A stretch of DNA of 64,000 nucleotides, taken from positions 62,001 to 126,000 of the forward strand of contig NZ_BMKW01000016.1 in the NCBI RefSeq assembly GCF_014644535.1. Direction: 5' to 3'. This DNA comes from Neoroseomonas lacus (GTDB lineage Bacteria > Pseudomonadota > Alphaproteobacteria > Acetobacterales > Acetobacteraceae). Position 1 is the first letter of the stretch, and every line of letters starts with the position of its first letter. Made by a program: the position numbers and the translations under genes. The notes under the pieces are model-generated. The model saw nothing but the letters and a program-made list of their open reading frames with translations. It made no database searches and was not told where the DNA came from. Below are positions 1 through 9,160 of this stretch, one piece after another.

Positions 1-1
1 C

Positions 2-721
2 AGCGTCTCGATCGCCAATCCGGATTTCGAGGAGGACCTCGACTTCGCGCGCGGCGTCATCGCCTCCCACGGCGTCAACATCTTCAAGGTGAAGACCGGC
101 TTCACCTCGCATGCCGAGGATATGCGCCGGCTCTCGCGGCTGCGCGAGGTGCTGCCTGCCGACGCCGACATCCGCATCGACTACAATCAGGGTCTCGACC
201 CCTGGGATGCCATCCGCCAACTGCGCGAGATGGAGAGCTTCAACCCCACCTTCATCGAGCAACCGGTCAAGCGCCACCAGCGCGCGGCGATGGCGGAGAT
301 TACGCGCGCGCTCGACACGCCGATCATGGCCGATGAAAGCGTCTTCGACCCGATCGATGCCATCGAGTTGGTGCGCGACCGCTTTGCCGACCTGGTCAGC
401 GTGAAGATCATGAAGAGCGGCGGCATCTTCCGTGCGCGCGAGGTGGCAGGCATCGCCGAGGCGGCCGGCATCACCGCCTATGGCGGCACCATGTTCGAGG
501 GCGGGCTCGCCATCGCCGCCGGGCTGCATCTGGTGGCGGCGACGCCGAACATCGCGCTGGGCGCGGAGTTCTACACCTCGACCTTCGTGATGGGCGTCGA
601 GATCCTGCGCACCCCGATCCGCATCGAGGCCGGCGAGACGATCGTCCCCACCGGCCCGGGCCTCGGCGTCGAGGTGGATGAAGATGCGGTGCGGCGCATC
701 AGCATCCCGCTCGCCGGCTGA
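2..721 (+). CDS. Enolase-superfamily (mandelate racemase / muconate lactonizing) enzyme, 5' truncated by window edge
   Basis: The frame is open from base 2, so the gene starts outside the window and only the C-terminal ~239 residues are present. What is seen: a KVKTG segment near residue 30, which carries the family KxK catalytic lysine pair; then DYNQG, an IEQPVKR strand and a MADESVFD segment that supply acidic metal ligands; and a later VKIMKSGG lysine. This is the barrel half of an enolase-superfamily enzyme that abstracts a proton alpha to a carboxylate using Mg2+. The substrate cannot be told. It converges on a - strand operon holding a second enolase-superfamily gene, which suggests sugar-acid or aromatic-acid catabolism. 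GTG at 89 is an internal codon, not the start. Confidence 0.88.
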   Translation, partial: SVSIANPDFEEDLDFARGVIASHGVNIFKVKTGFTSHAEDMRRLSRLREVLPADADIRIDYNQGLDPWDAIRQLREMESFNPTFIEQPVKRHQRAAMAEITRALDTPIMADESVFDPIDAIELVRDRFADLVSVKIMKSGGIFRAREVAGIAEAAGITAYGGTMFEGGLAIAAGLHLVAATPNIALGAEFYTSTFVMGVEILRTPIRIEAGETIVPTGPGLGVEVDEDAVRRISIPLAG

Positions 722-736
722 GGGGACGCGGAGGGT

Positions 737-1687
737 TCACCCGCCGGCGACGCCCTGCGTCCCGACATAGAGGCTATACAGCGACTGCGCCGCGGCCATG
801 AACAGCCGATTGCGGTGCCGTCCACCGAAGCAGAGATTCGCGCAGCGCTCCGGCAGATGGACATGCCCGATCGGCGCGCCGGCCTTGTTGTAGATGCGCA
901 CGCCATCGAAGGCGGCCGTCATGCCCCAGCCGCACCACAGATTGCCGTCGATGTCGACGCGGAAGCCGTCCGGCGTCTCGCCGGGCTGGCACGCGACGAA
1001 GGTGCCGCGGCGGCGCAGCGTCGCGCCATTCACGTCATAGGCGAGGATGTTGCGCGGTTCGGATCGGCTCTCGATGATATAGAGAATGCTCTCATCTGGG
1101 CTGAAGGCGAGGCCGTTCGGATGGTCGATGTCATCGGCGACGCAGGTGATCTCGCCGCTCTGGCCATCGATGCGATAGACATTGGTCGGCGGGAGTTCCG
1201 GCGTGTGCTTCTCGCCTTCATACCAACCGAGAATGCCGAAGGGCGGATCGGTGAACCAGACCGACCCGTCGGACTTCACCACCACATCATTCGGGCTGTT
1301 CAGCCGCTTGCCCTCGTAGCTGTCCGCGAGGACGGTGATCGACCCGTCATACTCGAAGCGCACCACGCGGCGGCCGAGATGCTCGCAGGCGATGATGCGG
1401 CCCTGGCGGTCGCGCGTATGGCCATTGGCGTTGTTGGATGGCTTGCGCCAGGCGGAGACGGCGCCCGTCTCCTCCTCCCATTTCAACACGCGGTTGTTGG
1501 GGATGTCGGACCACAGCAGGCAGCGCGCATCGCCAAGCCAGACTGGCCCCTCGCCCCAGCGCGTGCCGTGATACAGCCGCTCCACCGCAGACAGTGGCAG
1601 GTGATAGCGCTTGAAGGACAGGTCGAGCGCGACGATCGAGGGGTCGGGGTAGCGTTCGCTCGGCTGCCAGCGTGCGTCGTCGGTCAT
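737..1687 (-). CDS. SMP-30/gluconolactonase (LRE) family lactonase
   Basis: A 316-residue six-bladed beta-propeller of the SMP-30/gluconolactonase/LRE family, which hydrolyses sugar or aldono-lactones with one divalent metal. Seen: EGPVW near the N-terminus (metal-binding Glu region), LNSPNDVVV and VWFTDPPFG in the middle, DHPNGLAFSPDE and DGFRVDIDGNLW toward the end, all hallmarks of this family. I chose the ATG at 1687 because GGGGGA lies just upstream; a longer frame to 1747 adds an unlikely Arg/Gly-rich leader. It is the last gene of a - strand cluster with a dehydrogenase, an isomerase and an enolase-type dehydratase, which fits lactone opening after sugar oxidation. Confidence 0.88.
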   Translation of the reverse strand: MTDDARWQPSERYPDPSIVALDLSFKRYHLPLSAVERLYHGTRWGEGPVWLGDARCLLWSDIPNNRVLKWEEETGAVSAWRKPSNNANGHTRDRQGRIIACEHLGRRVVRFEYDGSITVLADSYEGKRLNSPNDVVVKSDGSVWFTDPPFGILGWYEGEKHTPELPPTNVYRIDGQSGEITCVADDIDHPNGLAFSPDESILYIIESRSEPRNILAYDVNGATLRRRGTFVACQPGETPDGFRVDIDGNLWCGWGMTAAFDGVRIYNKAGAPIGHVHLPERCANLCFGGRHRNRLFMAAAQSLYSLYVGTQGVAGG

Positions 1688-1760
1688 GGTGTGGTTTCCC
1701 CCTTCGTTACGCGTCGGGCCGCAGCATGGCCCGGCACGCCGCTCCACTCAACCTGCGGTA

Positions 1761-3194
1761 TCAGATGGGTGGCCAAGCGGCCTTGGGCATGTGGTCCATC
1801 GCAGCGGTGTCGGGTTCGATGGCGGCGCCGAGGCCCTTGGCATCGACCACCGCGCCGAGTTCGAGCATGCCCTCGCGGATCGCCAGTCGCGGCCCATGCG
1901 GCGTGTCCGCATAGAGGTCGGGATAGGCTTCCATGAACCGCACCGCCTCGGCCTTCGGGCGGCCGGCAAAGCCATCGACGAAATGGTGCCCGTTGCGCTC
2001 GACATGCACGAGGCCCATGGCGCTGACCAACGCCAGGTCCTGCTGCACGCAGACGCCGGCGAGCGTCGTCAGATCCTCCGCGCTCATGAAGTAGCGCGGC
2101 TCGGCTTCCGTCGCATTCCACGCGCGACAGCGGGCGAGGTTCACCAACGACCGCCACACTCCCTTGCATGCCTTCGACGAAATGCCGGTGTAGCCGAGCG
2201 CCTTGGCCTGCACGAAGGCATCGAGCGGCCCGTCGCTTTCATCCACGATCACCGGCCGCGCGGCGGCGAGCGCGCCCATCGCACCGTCCAACGCGCGCGC
2301 CCGCTTCACCGGCTGTTCGATGAAGGCGATCGACGCATTCAGGCGGGCGAGGCGCGGTTCCGCCTGCATCGCCCGCCACAGCGCCAGCACGCCCTCGGCA
2401 TCCTCATACTGTTCATTGCCGTCGAGCGAGACGTGATAGCCGTGCAGCCGGTCGAGCACCGAGGCGATGCGGCACAGCCGGTCCACATCCGCCGCGACAT
2501 TGCCGCCGACCTTGAGCTTCCACCAACTGTGGCGATAGGTGGCGACGACCTCTTCGACCGTCTCCGGCAGACCATCATTGACCCGCTCGACCTGGTCGGC
2601 GGCGGTGATCGGATCCACCAGCCCGACCGTGTGGCGCGCATGCATCCGCCGCGCCGGCGTCAACGACGCCAGCATCGCGCCGAGATCATACCCGGCGAGA
2701 TCCGGCACCACCGCATGCGCTGCCATGCCGCCGATATTGGCGCGCAGCCCTGCGGCGAAGGAAATCCCTTTCGCCTTCAGTAACGCGTCCAACATCGCGC
2801 GGTCGAGCAGCGCACGGCCATAGGCGGAGACGAGCGGGTTCAGCCCCTCGGCACCGCAGGCGGCGACATGCGCGGCATAGGCATCCGCGTAATGCCCGAA
2901 GGCGGTATTGGCGCCGGCCGCCATCGTCGCGTCGCAGGCGATCTCCAACGCGCGGCGCAGCTGGTCCTCATTCTGCGCATCGGACCAGCGCGGGTCCTTG
3001 TCGAACCACTTCGCCGCCAGCGTCTCGGCCGCCACGCCCCACTGCTCGCGGCCGTCCTCCAGCACGATGCGCGCGCGGACCACCGCTTGGCGCCCCTGCG
3101 TCACAGTGATCACGCCGAAGCGGAACGGCATGCGCAGCTTGAACGGCCATTCGAAGCAGTGCGTCTCCAGCAACCGGAACCGGGGCGCGGTCAT
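1761..3194 (-). CDS. Enolase-superfamily (mandelate racemase/MLE type) dehydratase or cycloisomerase
   Basis: A 477-residue enolase-superfamily enzyme, somewhat longer than the usual 360-400. The N-terminal capping domain (about 1-140) is followed by the barrel. Seen in order: WWKLKVGG (KxK base, about residue 225), SLDGNEQY (first metal Asp), FIEQPVKRA (Glu), VIVDESDG (third ligand) and GISSKACKG (second general base Lys). This Lys/Lys layout is that of the MLE/dipeptide epimerase subgroup rather than of galactonate-type dehydratases with His-Asp. Its ATG overlaps the stop of the upstream isomerase by 4 nt (ATGA), so the two are probably translationally coupled. Substrate unknown; context suggests a sugar acid. 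Confidence 0.85.
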   Translation of the reverse strand: MTAPRFRLLETHCFEWPFKLRMPFRFGVITVTQGRQAVVRARIVLEDGREQWGVAAETLAAKWFDKDPRWSDAQNEDQLRRALEIACDATMAAGANTAFGHYADAYAAHVAACGAEGLNPLVSAYGRALLDRAMLDALLKAKGISFAAGLRANIGGMAAHAVVPDLAGYDLGAMLASLTPARRMHARHTVGLVDPITAADQVERVNDGLPETVEEVVATYRHSWWKLKVGGNVAADVDRLCRIASVLDRLHGYHVSLDGNEQYEDAEGVLALWRAMQAEPRLARLNASIAFIEQPVKRARALDGAMGALAAARPVIVDESDGPLDAFVQAKALGYTGISSKACKGVWRSLVNLARCRAWNATEAEPRYFMSAEDLTTLAGVCVQQDLALVSAMGLVHVERNGHHFVDGFAGRPKAEAVRFMEAYPDLYADTPHGPRLAIREGMLELGAVVDAKGLGAAIEPDTAAMDHMPKAAWPPI

Positions 3195-4012
3195 GCGATG
3201 GTCTCCTCCAGGGCGCGGAGATAGCCGATGGCGCGCGCCGCGCTGGTCGGCCCATCCGGCACATAGTCGAAGGGTTCGACCGCCGCGAAGCCGCTGTAGC
3301 CGGTGCGCTTCAACGCCGTGAGGATCGGCCCGAAGCGATCCGTCCCCTGTCCCGGCCCGCGCCTGTTGCGATCGTTGAAATGCACATGCGCGATCGCGCC
3401 GGTCGGGATGAAGCGCTCGAGTAGCGCGACGACACTCTCACTCTCGCCATTCCCAGCCGAACAGGTGTCGAGCATCGTCCGCAGCGCCGGATTGCCGATG
3501 CGCTCGACCACCGCTGCGCCGTCGGCAACGCTAGTGCACCAGTTGGTCTGACCCGGATCGAGCGGTTCGACGCAGTATGTGACACCATGCCGCGCAGCGG
3601 CCTCACCCGCCTTCGCCATCGCTTCCTCGGCGCGGGCCGCATCGCCGTCAGCCTCCACGCGCCGCTGGCCCGGCGAGCCGTGCACCAGCAGCGTCGCGCC
3701 AAGATCGGCGGCGAGACCCACCAGCCGCTCCATGACATCGAGCGTCGTGGCGCGCCGCGTGGGATCGGCACTGGTGATCGACAACCCAGCAGGCACGACC
3801 AGTAACCAGTGCAAGGAGGTGATCGCGGTGCCCGCCTCGCTTGCCGCCCGGCGCAGCGCCACGCGGCGCGAGGCCGGCAGCAGATGCGGCGCCTTGGCAT
3901 CCAGCGTGAAGGGTGCGACTTCCAGCCCATCATAGCCGAGCGATGCCGCGAGGACGCATTGCGCCTCGAAGGGCAGGTCGCGCACGACCTCGTTGCACAG
4001 GCTGATACGCAT
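3191..4012 (-). CDS. Sugar phosphate isomerase/epimerase (xylose isomerase-like TIM barrel)
   Basis: A 273-residue AP-endonuclease-2-like TIM barrel of the IolE/IolI/hydroxypyruvate isomerase group. Seen: MRISLCNEVV start strand, LGYDGLEVAPF (first barrel Glu), LVHGSPG, YCVEPLDP (metal Glu), MLDTCSAG (Asp), HVHFNDRN (His ligands) and AAVEPFDY (last metal Glu). All expected metal ligands are therefore present and the enzyme should be active in aldose/ketose or keto-inositol isomerisation. ATG at 4012 shares one base with the TGA of the upstream dehydrogenase; a GTG at 4015 is an alternative giving a 4-nt overlap. Middle gene of the - strand catabolic operon. Confidence 0.87.
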   Translation of the reverse strand: MRISLCNEVVRDLPFEAQCVLAASLGYDGLEVAPFTLDAKAPHLLPASRRVALRRAASEAGTAITSLHWLLVVPAGLSITSADPTRRATTLDVMERLVGLAADLGATLLVHGSPGQRRVEADGDAARAEEAMAKAGEAAARHGVTYCVEPLDPGQTNWCTSVADGAAVVERIGNPALRTMLDTCSAGNGESESVVALLERFIPTGAIAHVHFNDRNRRGPGQGTDRFGPILTALKRTGYSGFAAVEPFDYVPDGPTSAARAIGYLRALEETIA

Positions 4013-5028
4013 CACGCGAGTTCCTCCAACGCGACCACGCGCGCTTGCTGCGCGGAACGCCGCGCGGCATCCAAAATGCGACCTGGGGCGACCGCACCGG
4101 AACGCAGCCCGGCTTCCGGCGCACGCCGGCTGCGCAGCGCCTCGATGAAGGCGGCGAGTTCGGCGGCGACGACCTCGACCGGATCCGCCGCCGGGATCGC
4201 GACATCCTCGCGCGCCGCGTGCCGCGGCAGCCAGGCACCATTCTCACCCGGCACATGCGTGCCACGACGCAGTGCGAAACTCTCGGCGGCGAAATCCACC
4301 TCGGCCAACGCGTCATGCCCTGCGACCAGGACCTCCTTGCGCGTCTCCGCACCCGGCACCACCGCATCGGGCCAGCGGCCGGGCAGCACGCAGCCGGCCT
4401 CGATCATCGCCGTCAGGCCGGAGGGAAACATCATCTGGATCACCGCCAGATCCTCACGCCCACGCCGCAGCGGGTCGGACAGCGTGGCGAAGATGCGATG
4501 CGGTGCCTCGCCGGCGATCCACGGTAGCAGGTCGGCGAAATGCACCGCGTCATTCAGCAGCGCGCCGGAATCGCCGCGCGCGCGCTTCAGGCCGGAGAAC
4601 CGCGCCGCCAGGTAATGCAGCGCGCCGAACTCGCCCGCCGCCACCATGCGCCGCAGTGCGATCGCCTTCGGATGGAAGCGGAAATACAGCCCGACCTGCG
4701 CGATGCAGCCCATCTGCCCGGCAAGGTCGGCGAGGGCCGCCGCCTCGGCCGCCGTCTCCGTCGCAGGCTTCTCCAGGAACAGGTCGCGCCCGGCCCGCAG
4801 CACGGTCGTCGCCACCGGCACATGCGTCGGCACCGGCGTCACCACGATCGCCGCGTCGCAGGCATCGAGGCCGGCTTCGATGCTGGCGGCCACCGGCAGG
4901 CCGGTCGCGGTGGCAGTCGCCTCATCCGCATCGAAGGCCATCGCCGCGACGCCAAGCCGGCGCAAGGCTGCGAGATGGACGCGCCCAAAGGCGCCGCAGC
5001 CGATCAGCAGCAGGCGAGGATCGCTCAT
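4012..5028 (-). CDS. Gfo/Idh/MocA family NAD(P)-dependent sugar dehydrogenase
   Basis: A 338-residue oxidoreductase. The Rossmann loop GCGAFG is at residues 10-15 and the family EKP motif is at about 86-88 (LFLEKPAT), carrying the conserved Lys. A C-terminal alpha/beta domain follows with LLNDAVHFADL, where the His is at the usual catalytic position. It oxidises a sugar, inositol or sugar-acid hydroxyl with NAD(P). I use the ATG at 5028 (MSDPRLLLIG) rather than the upstream frame start at 5097, whose 23 extra residues are Arg-rich and not family-like. It appears to be the first gene of the - strand operon continuing through isomerase, enolase-type enzyme and lactonase; the 75-bp gap to the divergent GNAT gene should hold its promoter. 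Confidence 0.88.
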   Translation of the reverse strand: MSDPRLLLIGCGAFGRVHLAALRRLGVAAMAFDADEATATATGLPVAASIEAGLDACDAAIVVTPVPTHVPVATTVLRAGRDLFLEKPATETAAEAAALADLAGQMGCIAQVGLYFRFHPKAIALRRMVAAGEFGALHYLAARFSGLKRARGDSGALLNDAVHFADLLPWIAGEAPHRIFATLSDPLRRGREDLAVIQMMFPSGLTAMIEAGCVLPGRWPDAVVPGAETRKEVLVAGHDALAEVDFAAESFALRRGTHVPGENGAWLPRHAAREDVAIPAADPVEVVAAELAAFIEALRSRRAPEAGLRSGAVAPGRILDAARRSAQQARVVALEELA

Positions 5029-5103
5029 GGCGCGAAGTGGGCCGTCATCGCGCCTGCGCGTCAAGCACTTGACGCCCGCGTCACCGCATCGTCGCATCCG
5101 CCC

Positions 5104-5913
5104 ATGCGTCCGATGACCGAGGCCGACCTGCCACGCGCCGCCGCCCTCTCCCGCCTGATCGGCTGGAACCAGGTGGAGCGCGACTGGTCGCTATTCCTGC
5201 GCGAGGGTGCGGCGCTGGCGATCGATGACGGGCAGGAGGCGCTCGTCGCGACGGCGGCCTTCATTCGGTATGGCGAGGATCTCGCCTGGATCTCGATGGT
5301 GCTGGTGCGGCCCGACCAGCGCCGGCGCGGCTACGCCACCGCGCTGATGCGCTGGGCCGTCGAGAGCCTGTGCGGCACAAGCTGCGCGGCGCTCGATGCC
5401 ACACCGGCGGGCCAGCCGGTCTATCGCCAACTCGGCTTTCGCGAACTGTGGGGTTTTGCGCGCTGGTCACTGCCGCATCCCTTGCCGAGCGCGCCCGGTG
5501 TGCGCCGGCTGCGTGACAGCGATTGGCCGGCGGTGCTCGCGCTCGACACCGCCGCCTTCGGGGCGCCGCGTGCCGCGTTGCTGCACGATGTCGCGGCGCG
5601 GCTGCCGCAGGCCGCCTTCATCGCCGAGGATGGCAGCGGCTTTGCCATCGCCCGCGACGGAGCGCGTGGCCCGCAGATCGGCCCCGTCGTCGCGGCGGAC
5701 GATATTACCGCGCGCGGGCTGATCGCCGCCGCGCGCAACGCGCTGCCCGGCTCGGCCGTGCTGGACCTGCCTAATGCGCGGCCGGGCCTCGCCGATTGGC
5801 TTTCCCGGCGTGGCGGCGAGGTGCTGCGGCCGTTCACGCGCATGGCGCTCGGGGACGACACGCCGGGCGAGCCGGCGCTGATCGCGGCCGTGGCCGGCCC
5901 GGAATTCGGCTGA
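5104..5913 (+). CDS. Two-domain GNAT N-acetyltransferase
   Basis: A 269-residue protein with an N-terminal GNAT domain (about 1-130). It shows the acetyl-CoA loop MVLVRPDQRRRGYATALM and a following VYRQLGF segment typical of GNAT strand 5/helix 4. The C-terminal half (RLRDSDWPAVLALD to MALG) resembles the Acetyltransf_18 domain that accompanies GNATs in YitI-like proteins. Substrate unknown. ATG 5104 and ATG 5113 are both in frame, neither with a clear Shine-Dalgarno; I took the first. Divergent from the sugar-dehydrogenase operon. Confidence 0.82.
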   Translation: MRPMTEADLPRAAALSRLIGWNQVERDWSLFLREGAALAIDDGQEALVATAAFIRYGEDLAWISMVLVRPDQRRRGYATALMRWAVESLCGTSCAALDATPAGQPVYRQLGFRELWGFARWSLPHPLPSAPGVRRLRDSDWPAVLALDTAAFGAPRAALLHDVAARLPQAAFIAEDGSGFAIARDGARGPQIGPVVAADDITARGLIAAARNALPGSAVLDLPNARPGLADWLSRRGGEVLRPFTRMALGDDTPGEPALIAAVAGPEFG

Positions 5914-5958
5914 AGTCCCTGGCTTGACGCCGCCGCCTGGGGCGCCGCACCATCGTCG

Positions 5959-5974
5959 GTAACTGACAGGTTAC
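5959..5974. promoter_or_regulatory. Possible operator palindrome upstream of the tricarboxylate transporter
   Basis: An inverted repeat GTAAC-6-GTTAC sits about 55-70 bp before the receptor ATG, inside a slightly wider match GTCG...CGAC. Spacing and position suit a dimeric repressor of the GntR or LysR kind. A second GC-rich hairpin (CGCCGCG, loop of 5, CGCGGCG, 5985-6003) follows in the leader. No regulator gene is adjacent, so this is a shape-based guess. Confidence 0.35.
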
Positions 5975-6028
5975 TGATCGACGACGCCGCGGCAAACGCG
6001 GCGCGGGAACGAAGGAAAGGTCGAAGAC

Positions 6029-7054
6029 ATGCTCCGCAGGCATCTTCTCGCTGCCACTGCCGCCAGTATCGCCGCCCCCGTCACGTTGCGCGCCCAGGGC
6101 GCTGCCTGGCGGCCGGATCGCCCGGTGACGATCATCGTCCCCTGGGCCGCCGGCGGTTCGACCGACCAGATGGCGCGCATCGTCGCCGCCGAGCTGGAAG
6201 CGCCGCTCGGCCAGCGCGTGGTGGTGGTGAACCAGCCCGGCGCCTCGGGTTCGATCGGCACACGCAACGCGCTGGAAGCGCCGAAGGATGGCCTGACCTG
6301 GGCCGCCGGCGCGGCCGTCGATGTCGGCTGCTACAAGGTGCTCGGCCTGCTCGACACCGCGCTGTCGGATTGGAACCTGTTCTTCGCCGTGGCCAATGTG
6401 AACGTGCTGGTCGCCAATCCGCAGGCCGGCTTCCGCGACTTTGGCGCGGCCTTCGAGGCGCTCAAGACGCGTGGCCAGGGCATCGGCGTCGCCACCGCGG
6501 GCGTCTCCTCCGCCGGGCACAACATGCTGGAGGCGCTGCGCGCCGCTTCGCCCGGCATGCAATACCGCCACGCCACCTATGACGGCGGCAACCCCGCCAT
6601 GATCGCGACCGTGTCGGGCGAGACGCCGCTCGGTGCCATGCTGCTGGTCGAAGCCGCCGAGATGATCCGCGCCCGCCGGCTGATCCCGCTCGCCGTGCAG
6701 TCGGACAACCCGGTGACGCTCGCCGCCCAGGGCAGCAGCCCGGCCATCGAGATCCCGTCGGTGCGCCGCTGGGTGCCGAACATGCCCGCGCCGCTCAACT
6801 ATTTCGGCATCTGGTCGCCCAAGGGCGTGCCGGAGCCGGTGGTGCAGACCATGACGACGATCTGGCGCGACACCATCGCCAACTCGCAGCGTCTGAAGGA
6901 CTACGCCACGTCGCGCGCGGCGCTGTTCACGCCGCTCTATGGCCAGCAGGCTTATGACGAGGCGTGGAAGATGGTGCGCCAGACCGCCTGGCTGTATTTC
7001 GACGGCGGCAAGGCGCGGGTGAGCCCGGACACCGTCGGCATCGCGCGGCTTTGA
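6029..7054 (+). CDS. Bug-family tripartite tricarboxylate transporter receptor (TctC-like)
   Basis: A 341-residue periplasmic receptor. Residues 1-23 form a signal peptide (MLRRHLLAATAAS then APVTLRAQ). The mature protein starts WRPDRPVTIIVPWAAGGSTDQ, the classic Bug family first strand and ligand loop. A good Shine-Dalgarno (AAGGAAAGG) precedes the ATG. It is followed by tctB and tctA, so this is the receptor of a complete TTT system that imports a carboxylate ligand by a Na+/H+ gradient. Ligand unknown; the neighbouring enolase/lactonase operon suggests a sugar acid or related carboxylate. It lacks some C-terminal conservation of citrate-specific TctC. Confidence 0.9.
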   Translation: MLRRHLLAATAASIAAPVTLRAQGAAWRPDRPVTIIVPWAAGGSTDQMARIVAAELEAPLGQRVVVVNQPGASGSIGTRNALEAPKDGLTWAAGAAVDVGCYKVLGLLDTALSDWNLFFAVANVNVLVANPQAGFRDFGAAFEALKTRGQGIGVATAGVSSAGHNMLEALRAASPGMQYRHATYDGGNPAMIATVSGETPLGAMLLVEAAEMIRARRLIPLAVQSDNPVTLAAQGSSPAIEIPSVRRWVPNMPAPLNYFGIWSPKGVPEPVVQTMTTIWRDTIANSQRLKDYATSRAALFTPLYGQQAYDEAWKMVRQTAWLYFDGGKARVSPDTVGIARL

Positions 7055-7088
7055 TGCCTCGGCCCGGCCTCCATCACGTGGCGCGCGC

Positions 7089-7619
7089 ATGAGCGACGTG
7101 GACGCGGCCTCCCCCTTCGATGGGGAGAAGGCGCCCACCTCGCCGCGGGCCGATCTCATCACCGCGGCGGTGTTGTTCGCGCTCGGTGTCGCCATCGTGG
7201 CGCAGGCCTGGCAGATGCCGCGCTTCATCGAACAATCGGGCACCGGCCTGACGGCGCCGGGCATCGTGCCCGGCTTCTACGGTGCGGTGCTGTCGTTGCT
7301 TTCGGTGGCGCTCGGGTTGCGCGCGATCGGGCGTGGCGGCTGGGTGGTGCGTGGCGCCGCGACAGGCAATGCGGCCGATCGCCGGCAGCTCACCACGGCG
7401 GCGGCGCTCGGCCTGGTCTATGCCGGCGGCATGGTTGGCCGGGTGCCCTTCTGGCTCGCCTCCGCGCTCTTCGTCTTCGCCTTCACCTCCGCCTTCGAAT
7501 GGGATCTGGGCAAGCAGGGCCGCGTGCGCCGCATCATCGAGGCCGCGCTGATCGGCATCGGCACGGGGGTGGCGGTGATGCTGGTCTTCGAGAAACTCTT
7601 TCTGCTGCGGCTGCCCTGA
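7089..7619 (+). CDS. tctB: TctB-family small membrane subunit
   Basis: A 176-residue protein with four hydrophobic segments (about residues 23-40, 60-78, 100-122 and 145-170), the length and topology of TctB, the poorly conserved small permease subunit of tripartite tricarboxylate transporters. Position between receptor and TctA supports this. Its TGA overlaps the tctA ATG by one base, so translation of the two membrane subunits is probably coupled. Confidence 0.86.
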   Translation: MSDVDAASPFDGEKAPTSPRADLITAAVLFALGVAIVAQAWQMPRFIEQSGTGLTAPGIVPGFYGAVLSLLSVALGLRAIGRGGWVVRGAATGNAADRRQLTTAAALGLVYAGGMVGRVPFWLASALFVFAFTSAFEWDLGKQGRVRRIIEAALIGIGTGVAVMLVFEKLFLLRLP

Positions 7620-9115
7620 TGGATGCCTTGAACAATCTGGCCGGCGGCTTCGCCCATGTGCTCGGCGGCGGCGCGATATTCCACGCCCTTTGGGCGACGC
7701 TGATCGGCATCATCATCGGCGCGCTGCCCGGCCTGACCGCGACGATGGGCGTCGCCCTGCTGACCACGCTGACCTTCGGCATGGGGCCGGACAAGGCCAT
7801 GCTGGTGCTGATCTGCGTCTATGTCGGCGCCATCTATGGTGGGTCGCGCAGCGCGATCCTGCTGAATATACCGGGAACACCGGCCTCGGCGGCCTCGACG
7901 CTCGATGGCTTTCCGCTCGCACGACAGGGCCTCGCCGGGCGGGCGATGGGAATCTCCACCACCGGGTCGTGGTTCGGCACGCTGTTCGGCACGCTGATTC
8001 TCGCGCTCTTCGCGCCGTCCTTCGGGGAATTCGCGCTGCAGTTCGGCTCGTACGAAATGTTCTGGGTGGCGCTGTTCGGCATCGTCATCGCCGGGTCGCT
8101 GTCTGGTGGGGACGCGCTGAAGGGCTATATCGCCGGCTTCATCGGCCTGTTCGTCGCGACGATCGGGCAGGAGACCAACCACGCCTACCCACGCTTCGCC
8201 TTCGGCAATGGCGACCTCGCCGGCGGGCTTGGTCTGCTGCCCGTGCTGGTCGGCGTGTTCGGCGTGGCGGAGGTGCTGTCCGCCATGCGCGGCCCGGCGG
8301 TGAAAGCGGTGTCGAGCAAGATCGACAGCGTGATCCCGCGCATCCGCGATGTGACGCAGTACTGGAAGACCATCCTGCGCTCCGGTGCGCTCGGCACCTT
8401 CATCGGTGCCATGCCGGGCCTCGGCGAGGACATAGCCGCCTGGACCTCCTACGCCGCCGCCAAGCGCGCCAGCAAGGAGCGCGAGAAATACGGCAAGGGC
8501 AGCATCGAGGGCCTGATGGCCGCCGAGACCGGCGAGAGCGCCTGCGTCCCCGGCGCCATCATCCCGGTCCTTACGCTGGCCGTCCCCGGTTCCGCACCGG
8601 CGGCCGTGCTGATGGCGGCGATGATGATCCACGGCCTCAACCCCGGGCCGATGCTGGCAATCACCGCGCCGGAATTCATCTACCAGATCGTCGCCATGCT
8701 GGTGGTCGCCGACATGGTGAAGATGTTCTACGGCCTGGTGCTGGTGCGGCCGCTGCTGTGGATATTGCTGATCCCGCGCTCGCGGCTGATGCCGATTGTC
8801 TTCGTGCTGTGCACCGTCGGCGCCTTCGCCATCACCTCGCGGCTGTTCGACATCTGGGTGATGCTGGGCGCCGGGCTGCTCGGCTTCGTACTGCGGGAGT
8901 TTCGCTTCCCAATGGCGCCGCTGGTGCTCGGTATCGTGCTGGGGGATCTGCTCGACAAGAACCTGCTGCGCGGGCTGGTGCTGTCGGGTGGCGACCTCAC
9001 GCCCTTCTTCACCCGGCCGATCAGCATGGGGCTCTGCGCGCTGACGCTGTTGGCGGCGGCTTGGTCGATCCCGGGGCTGAGCGGAATCTTCCGCCGCAAA
9101 CGGGCGGTGGCCTGA
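7619..9115 (+). CDS. tctA: TctA-family large permease subunit
   Basis: A 498-residue polytopic membrane protein with the TctA signatures: GALPGLTATMGVALL near the N-terminus, YGGSRSAILLNIPGTPASAAS (compare the GGsisAILlniPGtp box), GALPGL-like repeat GAMPGLGEDIAAW in the second half, and TVPGSAPAAVLM-type segment. These two internally repeated loops form the substrate path. Start is the ATG that overlaps the tctB stop (TGATG); an earlier in-frame codon at 7499 lies inside tctB and is unlikely. Third gene of the receptor-tctB-tctA operon. Confidence 0.93.
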   Translation: MDALNNLAGGFAHVLGGGAIFHALWATLIGIIIGALPGLTATMGVALLTTLTFGMGPDKAMLVLICVYVGAIYGGSRSAILLNIPGTPASAASTLDGFPLARQGLAGRAMGISTTGSWFGTLFGTLILALFAPSFGEFALQFGSYEMFWVALFGIVIAGSLSGGDALKGYIAGFIGLFVATIGQETNHAYPRFAFGNGDLAGGLGLLPVLVGVFGVAEVLSAMRGPAVKAVSSKIDSVIPRIRDVTQYWKTILRSGALGTFIGAMPGLGEDIAAWTSYAAAKRASKEREKYGKGSIEGLMAAETGESACVPGAIIPVLTLAVPGSAPAAVLMAAMMIHGLNPGPMLAITAPEFIYQIVAMLVVADMVKMFYGLVLVRPLLWILLIPRSRLMPIVFVLCTVGAFAITSRLFDIWVMLGAGLLGFVLREFRFPMAPLVLGIVLGDLLDKNLLRGLVLSGGDLTPFFTRPISMGLCALTLLAAAWSIPGLSGIFRRKRAVA

Positions 9116-9130
9116 CGGCACGGCCCTTGC

Positions 9131-9155
9131 TTCTCCGGGTCCAACACCCGGAGAA
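9131..9155 (+). promoter_or_regulatory. Hairpin that encloses the Shine-Dalgarno of the second Bug receptor
   Basis: A perfect 10-bp stem (TTCTCCGGGT / ACCCGGAGAA) with a 5-nt loop ends 5 nt before the ATG at 9161. The GGAGAA ribosome site is the 3' strand of the stem, so folding would hide it. It could limit translation relative to the tctA message, act as a transcript-end stem, or both. There is no T-run, so a classical terminator is less likely. Confidence 0.6.
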
Positions 9156-9160
9156 TCAGC